A stretch of DNA of 64,000 bases from assembly GCA_013398275.1 (NCBI GenBank), contig VZSE01008498.1, forward strand, positions 143,873 through 207,872, read 5' to 3'. The stretch comes from Promerops cafer. Taxonomy: Eukaryota > Chordata > Aves > Passeriformes > Nectariniidae. Positions 25,801-35,700 of the stretch are shown here, piece by piece; within the stretch, counting starts at the first letter, position 1, and each line of letters opens with the position of its first letter. Under the pieces are notes generated by a model, which did no database searches, was not told the origin of the DNA, and worked only from the letters and a program-made list of their open reading frames with translations. Made by a program: the position numbers and the translations under genes.

Positions 25801-27709
25801 TGCTTCCATTGATGTCCCCCTCTGTGCCTGGCTGACTGGAGATGTTACCACAGCTCAGCATCTAACTGTGGGGTTGCTTCTCTGCCACCATGTCCTGCCT
25901 TCTGCTCTGCCCCTGCCATTCCAGCAGAGGCTGTAGCAGGGTAAGAAAGACTTCTTTATCTGGAAAACTGTCAGATGTAGCACATAACCAAAGGGAAATT
26001 AATAGCTGTATACCTGCAATGGGATTTCCATCACATCACTGTCAGCCAGTTACTGTTATTTGCATTAAAGCCTATTGTTACCAACTGTAACTGTTATTTT
26101 AATTCCCTCTTTAAAGGAAAAATACTGTACTGGAAATTTAGTGCAATAAAAAGGTTGAAGAACACCTACGGTACCTCTGTGAAGAGCAGCATAATGTAAT
26201 ACTTTAAGTATTTTCAAGATACCGACTCGTATGCTTTTGTCCAGTTTTCATTCATTCTCTGTCACACTGACCTTACAGTTTCCTAGCTTTGCTGTTGTTT
26301 TGCTTTTCCTGAGCCTCTTATAAACAAATAAATAGATTGGCCTCTATAAGTTAGGCTTTAAATGGCAAGCTAACCTTTATCATTCATGCATCATTGATAT
26401 TTACTTCCTGGAGAGGGCCTGAACAGGAAAAGCAGCTTAAAGACAGTAGAAACTGGAAAGAGGTCGCCATCTATTTTATATTTTGTAGTCTTGTTTTATG
26501 TTTCTGTGGCTCCTTGAAAAGCAGCCTTTCCTCATGACAGTTGTCTTCAGTACTAACATCTGTATTCATAATCTAGCAATGCTGCATGAAGGCATTCTAA
26601 AGACTCATAAGGGAAGGGCTTCAAAATATTCTTAGATGCTACTGAACACCTTAGAAGACCTGACAGCTGCTTCTATCTCGCTTAAGTCCTGTCCCTGTCA
26701 GACCAAAGTATAGCCTAGACACATGCTTTGTGGCTTTGGAATTATTCTGTGAAATACTATCAAGGAAGAAAGGAAAATGAGAAGGAAATTTACTTCAGAA
26801 GAGAGATGCCAGCTTCTGTAATGTAATCTAATCTATAATGTACTAGTGTGAAAAAAGGTACTGAAGGCACTGGGGACTTATAAGGGGTAACAGCAAATGT
26901 TCCTGACTACACCTAGCTGCTCAGTCCTGTAGTCTGGGATGCTGCCAACAGAGCCATGTTAGACTCACCCCAATTCCAGGCAGAAGCTGGGGCACACCCA
27001 TGGTGATATCTCTTTTGTTTTAACAGAAATGCCCACGCCTTGGGAATCACAGGACTTGCCCTACTCATCTGCCTCCCAAGCCAATTCTTGCAGCCAAACA
27101 TTGTTTATGGCAGAGACAGGTCTGTATGATCCTGCCTAGGGACACTGTGTATTCCCCTGGATTGTGTTTTCCTACCAGGAGAAGTCGGGCACACGGCCTG
27201 CTGGTACACCCTCAGCAGGGAGTGTGGCCCAGCTGCTTTGGTCTGGCCCCCACTTCTGCATCTGCCCAGTTAAGAGGGTGTCCTGGCAGAGCTGAAAGTA
27301 GCCCCAGCCTCACGGGGCTCTTTAGCACATGCACTCCCACTGCACTGTGTGGTTCCCAAAGAGAAGCAGTGTCCGAATAGCCTGACCTGTTCCCTAAGCA
27401 GGGAATCTTTTCCTATACAGCTAACGTAAAGCAAGCAAATCTCTTTTTCAACCTGTAGCAATCTTCCATTTCCTTGAATTTAAACAAGTATAACTGAATG
27501 TGACTACGAAGGACCATAATAGCTCTGTGGGTAATAAATCAATAATATAGAAGCAAACATAACACACCTTTGCTTACATATAAAAGGTTCAATCTACTCT
27601 TAGTAGGCGAGAAAAACTATAGTTTCTTTTAAAAGCTGATCTGGGCAAAGGTGTGGGAGTATATTAGAAAAGGCTTGGGGATATGAGTGTTTTCTCTCAT
27701 TGACAAGGA
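22841..27709. other. Intergenic DNA, no gene recognised
   Basis: About 4.9 kb with no conserved reading frame, no splice-consistent exon chain and no recognised repeat. The G run at 23754-23761 and scattered short frames are the only marks. Frames at 25271-25588 (minus) and 27126-27380 (plus) look like chance or GC-driven frames. Confidence 0.5.
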
Positions 27710-28258
27710 ATGTCTTCAAAGACAATGATTCTTCTCCTGTACTCCGCACTGGTGAGGCCACATCTCGAGTGCTCTGTCCAGTTCTGGGCCTCTCAATTCA
27801 GGAAGGACATCGAGGTGCTGGAACAAGTCCAGAGAAGGGCAGCTGAGCTGGTGAAGTGTCTGGAGCATGAATCCTATGAGGAGCAGCTGAGGGAGCTGGG
27901 GTTGTTTAGCCTGGAGAAGAGGAGGTTCAGGGGTGACCTTACTGATATCTAGAACTGCCTGAAAGGACATTGTAGCAAGGCTGGGGTCGGGATCTTCTCT
28001 CAGAGAACTCATGACAGGACAAGAGGACATAGCCTCAAGCAGCACCCAGGGGAGGTTTAGGTTGGACATTAGGAAGAATTTCTTCACAGAAAGAGTCATT
28101 AGACACTGGAATGGGCTGCACAAGGAGGTGGTGGAGTCACCGTCCCTGGAGGTGTTTAAAGCAAGACTGGACGTGGCACTCAGTGCCATGGTCTGGTTGA
28201 CGTGCTGGTGTTTGGTCATAGGCTGTACTCGGTGATCTCAGAGGGTTTTTCCAACCTA
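27710..28258 (+). mobile_element. CR1 LINE 3' fragment, plus strand
   Basis: About 550 bp reads as the CR1 ORF2 end plus 3'UTR. It contains the frame LLLYSALVRPHLECSVQFWA, then RRAAELVKCLEHESYEEQL and LGLFSLEKRRFRGDL, the C-terminal part of CR1 ORF2. The downstream GGTTTAGGTTGGACATTAGG and GGAAGAATTTCTTCACAGAA motifs follow, with a degenerate tail TTGATTATGTGAA. It ends close to the CpG-rich CMTM6 promoter. Parts are repeated downstream by an apparent assembly error. Confidence 0.92.
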
Positions 28259-28685
28259 ATTGATTATGTGAATGTAACCAGGGAAAGCTTTGGCTTAAAA
28301 ACTTTCTGATAAAGCCCTTCTGATACCGTAATCTCGTGTGACAAGTGAATAATCTTGTAAACTTTACTTACCAAGCCCCGGTTCGCGAACTGAGCCCAGA
28401 CCGGGCCTGAGCGGCCCCGCGGTCCGGGCCGTGCCTCACGGGCCGCTCCCGCCCGCGGCCGCCAGGGGGAGCGCTGGCGCGTGCCGCAGGGAGCGCCTTT
28501 GTCCCGCCGGGGCCAACCGCCGGTGCAACCGCCGCCCCCCGGGGCCGCCCGGGGCCTGCCGCCCTTCCCGCTCCCGCCCCTCCCCGCCTCGCCCGCCGCT
28601 CTTTCGCTTTCGGTTTTCCCGGCTGACAGCCGGCGGCTCGGCCCGGCCATGGAGAGTGGCACCGTCTACAACGAGACCACGGAAC

Positions 28686-29523
28686 NATATCTAGAACTGC
28701 CTGAAAGGACATTGTAGCAAGGCTGGGGTCGGGATCTTCTCTCAGAGAACTCATGACAGGACAAGAGGACATAGCCTNCCCGCCTGCCGCCCTTTTGCTT
28801 TCGGTGTTTTCCAGCTGGCAGCCGGCGGCCCGGCCCGGCCATGGAGAACGGCGCCGTCTACAACGAGACCACGGAACNAGCACCCAGGGGAGGTTTAGGT
28901 TGGACATTAGGAAGAATTTCTTCACAGAAAGAGTCATTAGACACTGGAATGGGCTGCACAAGGAGGTGGTGGAGTCACCGTCCCTGGAGGTGTTTAAAGC
29001 AAGACTGGACGTGGCACTCAGTGCCATGGTCTGGTTGACGTGCTGGTGTTTGGTCATAGGCTGTACTCGGTGATCTCAGAGGGTTTTTCCAACCTAATTG
29101 ATTATGTGAATGTAACCAGGGAAAGCTTTGGCTTAAAAACTTTCTGATAAAGCCCTTCTGATACCGTAATCTCGTGTGACAAGTGAATAATCTTGTAAAC
29201 TTTACTTACCAAGCCCCGGTTCGCGAACTGAGCCCAGACCGGGCCTGAGCGGCCCCGCGGTCCGGGCCGTGCCTCACGGGCCGCTCCCGCCCGCGGCCGC
29301 CAGGGGGAGCGCTGGCGCGTGCCGCAGGGAGCGCCTTTGTCCCGCCGGGGCCAACCGCCGGTGCAACCGCCGCCCCCCGGGGCCGCCCGGGGCCTGCCGC
29401 CCTTCCCGCTCCCGCCCCTCCCCGCCTCGCCCGCCGCTCTTTCGCTTTCGGTTTTCCCGGCTGACAGCCGGCGGCTCGGCCCGGCCATGGAGAGTGGCAC
29501 CGTCTACAACGAGACCACGGAAC
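28686..29523 (+). repeat. Probable assembly false duplication with three single-N joins
   Basis: Single Ns stand at 28686, 28778 and 28878. The piece 28687-28777 repeats 27945-28035. The piece 28779-28877 repeats 29539-29637 with one mismatch. The piece 28879-29523 repeats 28041-28685, both 645 bases, at a constant offset of 838. Deleting 28686-29523 leaves an uninterrupted CR1, promoter and first exon. The ATG-containing copies at 28649 and 28841 should not be annotated as separate genes. Confidence 0.9.
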
Positions 29524-29653
29524 CGGAGGCGAAGGCGCCCCGCCTGCCGCCCTTTTGCTTTCGGTGTTTTCCAGCTGGCAGCCGGCGGCCCAGCCCGGCC
29601 ATGGAGAACGGCGCCGTCTACAACGAGACCACGGAACCGGAGGCGAAGGCGCT
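29431..29653 (+). repeat. CMTM6: ~114-bp tandem duplication spanning 5'UTR and CMTM6 start
   Basis: Two adjacent copies (about 29431-29539 and 29545-29653) each contain TTTCGG, an AGCCGGCGG block, CCCGGCCATGGAGA and GTCTACAACGAGACCACGGA. Copies differ by scattered substitutions plus one indel in the untranslated half. The two ATGs are 114 bases (38 codons) apart and in frame. Confidence 0.93.
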
Positions 29654-29729
29654 CCGCCGCCGCCCCCCCTTCGGCTGCACCGTGCGGCACTTGCCCGGAT
29701 GGCGGCTGCCGGCCAAGGTGGTCCAGGCG
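29487..29729 (+). CDS. CMTM6: CMTM6 first coding exon including upstream duplicated start
   Basis: From the upstream ATG (29487) it encodes MESGTVYNETTEPEAKAP and a short Cys/Arg/Pro-rich stretch (CFRCFPAGSRRPSPA). At 29601 it re-enters MENGAVYNETTEPEAKAL and ends LPAKVVQA at the GTGAGT donor. Both ATGs have G at -3 and +4. A scanning ribosome should use the first if the transcript starts upstream of it; the second matches the known family N-terminus. Which is used depends on the transcription start, which the sequence does not show. Confidence 0.85.
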
Positions 29730-32700
29730 GTGAGTGCCCTCCTCCCCTCGCCGTGCGGGACGTGCCGGGCCTGGCGCGGAGGGAGCACCCCTGGCAGTAG
29801 GGCTGCCCGGGGCCGGGGAGAGACCGAGAGTCTCCCGGGGCTGAGCCCGGCGGGTCGGGAGTGCCCCGCTCTGGGATGGAAACGAGCGTGTTGTGATGAT
29901 CTTCTGCTTTAGGACGGTCCCCTGCCGCTTAAAATTAAACTCCTCGGTGATCCAGCGCAGGCTGGGGAGATGGTCGCACACATTCGAGGGAATGAATTCT
30001 GCCGGTAGGAAAAGGCTGGCTCCGTCGGGAAGGTGTCCTGACTTGGGACGTGGCATGGGGTCACTGAAGTTGTGCAGACGTGTAACTCAGATGGGAACCT
30101 GGCACGATGCCTTATAATGCAGGTTCAAAGTGGTTTATGGTGGGGAAGTGGTGGGAGTGTCCCTACTGCATGTCCGGGCTGCAGGAGAAGGTGCTGACAT
30201 CGGATGGTGCCGGCGTCGTGTGCCCGAGGCTCGGTGCTGCAGCCACCGTGGTCTTGGCCTTAAACAGCTGCAGCTGCCTGCTGGCCTTAAACACCACCCG
30301 CCCTGGCTCAAAATCAGAGGGAAGCCTCGCAGGAAATGTAGTGCTTTCTTCTGAGGGCTGGATTGGATGAAAACACGAGGAAAGAAGCCTTTGGTTGAAC
30401 CTCACTATAGGGCAGTAGAACTGGGAAGGGCATTGCTGGGTCATGAGCTCCAGACCTTCCTCTCTTGCTGCCCCTGCAGCAAATTCTAAGCCCATCAGTC
30501 TGTGCTGTCCATGCTAAAATTAAGGAGCCTATTTTTCGCATGATTTGTGGTAGAAAATTGCACCAGAAACCTGTAATCATGGTGGCCCATTGCATGAGAC
30601 ATCACTTCATGTAGGCAGCCCTGGGCACTCCAGGAATTTTCTGCTGGCTTTTTTACTACATACTGTTGCTCCTGAATCAAGCATTTGGGCTCCTGGTGCA
30701 AGGTCCTGTTCAGTGTTTGGTGATGGGCTCTTCCAAAATGTACCAGTGTGACTGCTGATAAGGGTGTGAGGAGCTCTTACGTACTGGAAGGCAATGAGTG
30801 AAACCCATGGTGGTAAAGGGCAGCTGACTGCAAATGTGTGTCAGTGTGCATTTTGCAGCCAACCAGTGGCTTTTTAGTCAGATGTGTCATGCTTACAGGA
30901 ATTGTAGGTGATTTCCAACCCTTTCTTGTTACTTCACCATTGCAGAAAAGAGGACATTTGGGTTTTAAGCTTTGTCTCACAAACAGTCAAAACCCTCAAC
31001 CAGAAATGTAATATTCTTTACTGTTCATAAAGTGTTAACACTGCCAAAAATAAAGTTTTCTAAGAGCGTTTAAAAAAATCACACCCAAGAATGCTTTAAA
31101 TAAATATAATGGAACATAAACTTTTAATTCATCTGTTGGAGATTATTAAAGCAAGATCTGCTGCGTTGTCCTCCCTGACAAGCAGAATGTTTATATAAAT
31201 AGGTTCACTGACTAAAATAAAATAAGTGATTATGTAGGCAAATTTACTGATGTACCAAAGCCTTAAACTGTTGAATTATTTAAAATGCTTTCTAAGTAGA
31301 AAAAAAGAAAAATGATCATTATCCTAAACAGGATGAATGGCTGCTTGACATGTTCTTAAGTAAGTAGCAGTTTATGGCCTGCACCCATTTTTCAGTAAAA
31401 GGAAAAAGAAAATGGAGTTACAGTTGTTCGCCCTTCTGATTTCCAACATTTTTCCCTCCTTTTTTGTAACCTTTATCAAAATGCACAGATCTTGAGGTCT
31501 CGGTCAAAACACTTTAAACAAGCCCCAGAAAGTCCTGAAGGTGGAAGCCTCTGTCTCTGCAGTAGGAAGGTTCTTGTTCTGAGAAAGTGTTGATTTTTGG
31601 AAATACCAGTGATGGTCATTAACTTTTGGCTTTATGTTACAATAGTGGTTGTTACTGGGATTATGCCCTGATTATTGCTTGTGTGGACTGCTAAACAGGG
31701 TGTTGCAGTCAGAAAGTGGGCTCTGTTTGTTGTAGATGTGATCAAGGGTTTTATAAAATACTCTGAAATCACCTGCAGAAAACTGGCTTCTAGACCTAAG
31801 GAATACTTTTCTTCAGATGAATAATGGCATACACTGTAACCTTAGCCAGTTCTTTTGAGCACATGAAACAAGGAAAATGTGACTGCCAAAAGTCAGAAAT
31901 GTGAGTGCCCAAAGGATGCTGGGAGGCATGTTATTGCACAGGTTTCTAGGATGTTGTTATTTTGTTTGTTTTTTAATAGGTGGAATGTTTTTGTTAGTCC
32001 ATGACTGGTTCAAATTCTGCACAGTGGTAAATGGCACAGTGTGTATTGTGCCAAGACTGAGGTAGAAACTAATTCTTACCCTAAAGCAGGACGAGTTGTC
32101 ATCAACTATTGTTTAACTTTAGTCAAAATGCCCTAGCTGGAAAGGAAAATTGTAATTCAGGCTTAAAAACCAGCTCCTTTTTGAGCTGTTAATGTCCTGT
32201 AGTAGCCTGAATTGTGCAGACTTAATAGAGAATTAATATGTGCACCCATCTGAACTAGAAGATTTTGTACTGGGAATCCCACTACCAAGCATCTTCACAG
32301 GATTGTTGGCAAGTTCATTGATCTACTCTATTTTTGTAGCAATTCGCTTGTTAAATTCTTCTTAGCAATTCACTTGTTAAATCTTCTTTACAAAATTGAC
32401 ATTTGTTTAGAAACTTCCAACCATAATGTCAGTATCAATGAACAAATGATTGCTGGTAAGAGACAGACGAAGATGTTTAAGTTTTGGTGTACATACAGAC
32501 AGGACTAATAACAAAATAAAAACAAATCCAAAACAACTGCTTCTCCAACAATGCTTTTGGTGCTTAAAACTTATTTTTTTGTGGTAGTAGGACAACAGAA
32601 GAATCCTTTTTTCCTGATAGTGATATCAAAGAGCAAGTTAAGAAACCCAAGCAGAGCTCTCTGGCATCTTATAAATGTACTGCTGATACATTAACTTAAT

Positions 32701-35700
32701 CAAAGCACTTACTCAAAGTTCTTCAAGCCAACTTTTTTTTTTTTTTTTAATTGATGTACTCTATTTTATTACTCAACTTATTAATAAAAAAATTGAATAA
32801 TGTCTTGGACAGGTCCCACACAGGATTCTACTTGGTAAATCTCAATTATTTGACACTGAACCCTTTATAACTGCTCTTTGAGTGGGATTTTTTTCAACTT
32901 GTTTGTACACTCAGTGGAGAAGCTTTTTTCAGTTATTTAGATCATATCATGGTTATCTGGACATATACTTTCTTTTAAGGATAGGTTTATTTTCTTTCTA
33001 TTCTGTTTCAGCCCAAGTGAAAGTGATGACTTTCCATTTTCCAGTGCTTATAAAAAGAGATAAGTTTTCATGTACAGTGCTGTCTCACAGCCGGCCACAT
33101 GAAAAATGTGAAATTGAAAGTCATTTGATGCAGCTGTAAGCCCATGTTTAGAAATGCAAAAAATCCCCCAAACCATAAAAACTGGAAAGTCAGAGTTTAA
33201 AATATTCCTCACGTTGTAGTTCACTGGTTTAGGTGCAAGGGCTGCTGAGAAGTTTGTGTTGCCAGCTACTGTGGGAGAGAAAGGAAGCATCTGGAGGCCT
33301 GATAGTAATACTGATGTTTCCCAGCTCCCATTCTTTCTCTTTCTGAACTCCTGTTTACTTTATATTGCTGTGTTTCCAAAACATGGTTCTCTGAAGTGCT
33401 CTTCTGAGACCTGGCTTAGTAAGAGGAATTTACACTTCCTACTGCTAAATTGTTGTTCCTGTTTTTACTGTGAGAAAACTGAAACCAAAGACTGGTGGTT
33501 ATTTTCCAAGAACAGTTCTGAATCTTAAATTTAGATTTTTATTTTTTTTTAAACAAAGAACTGTCAACCTCTTTATTGCCCACACATACTAAAAATTATT
33601 ATTTTATTTACTTTTAAAAATTTATTTTATTTACTTTATTGCCCACATATTAAAAATATGATCGTCATTCTCATATCAGTCTCAATTTTATGACCCAGTC
33701 TGATTCCTGGTCATGGTTTTGTTTTAATTTGGTGAACTCCTTACTACGAAGATCTGTAAAGCTATGCCAAATTTATGGCATGAAGGAAACTAGAAAGAAG
33801 TGGCCAAAATAAACGAACAGTTAAATAAAGCAATATTCTTTCTTGTACAATAAAATAGTAGAAAATCCAGCAGCAGGGATATGGTGACTGTACAGGAACT
33901 AAGTCACATTCTTTTCAAAACACACTGTGGCAGGAAGGGGCAGATAAACCTCTGCGTAGATGAAACATTGTCCAACATAGCTTGAGCATAATATAAAGTG
34001 TCAGTTCCTACAAGAGCAGTTGAGCTTCTGTCATTACTGGGTCACAAGCACATGACTGTTGGGCTCATGGAGTTTCTCTTAAGTTTTATCAAGCAGGTAA
34101 CATCAACTGTGAACTTTCAGGGAGGTAGCTGAGTGTGTCAGTGCTGTCCAGTTTCCCCCACTGCCCTGAACCCAAATACGTTCACAATTGAGTGCATCTG
34201 TATGTAGTAAGCAGTAGCGTTTTTGCAGGATGTGTGTTCTCCACGTTGCCTTGTCTGCTTCCAACTGGCAGAACCACAGAACAGGCATCTCGTCTGTCTA
34301 ATCAAGAAGCCTCTGTTTGGCTGTGTGCTCAGCTTACCTGAGTGTAGTTTATCAACCACCTTTAACAGCCAAGTGTAAACCATGTCACTGTATAATTATT
34401 TCTGTCTGTAAGAAAATAGTGCAGAACTTCACCAAACTCTTTGTAGATTGAGAATTTTTGTCACAGATAGCTTTATTAATCTTCATATCAGAGATGTCTG
34501 TTGAAGATGTTAGAGACTTGATCCAACTCAAGCATGTTATTTGTTTGCAGATTTTCTCTTTTTTGGCTGTTGTTTGTGAAGAAATTGTGGAGGATTGCAG
34601 CAGTTGTAGTGGACTTTACTTCTTTGAATTCATAAGCTGCAGTGCCTTTCTTTTGAGCCTCCTGATTCTGTGTATGTATTGCACTGATTTGTATGATTCA
34701 CTGGGGGAAGATAAAGTGAAGAAACTGGTAAGAAAATTTTTTTTTTTAAACACACCATTTCTTCTAAGTGCATAAAGTCTGCTGTGGAGTAAAAAGCCGA
34801 TGCAAAATGAATATCCTTTTCTTCTCTGTGTAAAGGGTAGATTAAAGTATCTTATAGTCTAAAAATGAGCTAACTTTGAGAGTTTGTATTGACATCTTTT
34901 TCAAAGTTGGCTACCTGAAGGATTTTAGGATTTGTGTGGAAAAGTCTTCCCACATTAATGCTACTAATACTACAGCATAGCCATCACGGATATTTACACA
35001 TATGGAATACAGTTTAGAGCCAGCATGATGCTTGCAGGTTATCAGTTTACCCTATCTAGTTTCCTACTGGGTGTAGACTGCCTCCATTTAGGCAATAATA
35101 ATAACTTGTTACAGTTTATGGCTTTATACTTCAGAAGATCCAGCAGCGGGAGAAAGTTGCTCTGTAAAGTCAGTAGGAACATTATTCCATCTCACAAGTG
35201 TCCCTTCCTATTTGCCTTCAGAGCAAACAGTAGAGTCTTTATGTGAGGGTACAGATAAGGGAGTGTAGTGAAAGGTTTGAATGAGCACATTTACTTACAG
35301 TTTTCTAATTTCCCAAATGTTTTACATAGGGAATAAAGCTACCATGGTTGTCCTGAGCTTGAATTTGATTGTGAAAAAAGGTTAGATGAAATGAATTAAA
35401 TATTTAAAAATACAAAACCAGGGCAGACTCCTTTAAATAGCTGATAATGCTGTTTAAATAGCTGATAATGCTGTTTAAATAGCTGATAATGTTGAATGTC
35501 ATTTGGAATGTAGTTGTAAAATGTATTTTCTGAAGCTTCCACTAGCGTGAAAGTATCAAAACATAAATTCACAGGCAGGTTAACTCGCATATTGTTATGA
35601 TGTTTGTTCTTTTTAGGTACCCTATCTACAGTTAAATTATATGTATTTTTATATATATATTTGCAGAATTTTTGGGCTGTGCCAATCATAGGTGCCTGGT

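Larger units (their letters stand above)
28375..29900. promoter_or_regulatory. CMTM6: CpG island over CMTM6 promoter and first exon
   Basis: The sequence changes abruptly from AT-rich to very GC- and CpG-rich at about 28375, with runs such as GCGGCCCCGCGGTCCGGGCC. It has no obvious TATA box close to the start codons, as is typical of a housekeeping-type CpG promoter. CR1-derived AT-richer DNA interrupts it at 28879-29210 because of the false duplication described below. The genuine island is probably 29210-29900 only. Confidence 0.75.
29730..34550 (+). other. CMTM6: CMTM6 intron 1
   Basis: 4.8 kb from GTGAGT to TTTGTTTGCAG. The first ~700 bp remain GC-rich, then AT-rich. It holds a 26-bp tandem pair at 32338-32389, a 16-T run at 32733-32748 and an AT-rich duplicated block near 33571-33658. 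No exon-like coding frame was recognised. Confidence 0.85.

Noticed and set aside
27716..28219. 167-codon minus-strand frame
   Set aside because: It is antisense to a CR1 fragment and explained by the repeat.
28649..28877. Extra CMTM6-like starts at 28649 and 28841 suggesting a second CMTM6 gene
   Set aside because: They lie in N-bounded pieces that copy 29487-29637. No following exons belong to them.
28264..30056. Long minus-strand frames through the CMTM6 promoter
   Set aside because: They are antisense in CpG-rich DNA, where stop codons are rare. Two are identical copies from the false duplication, and they have no family similarity.
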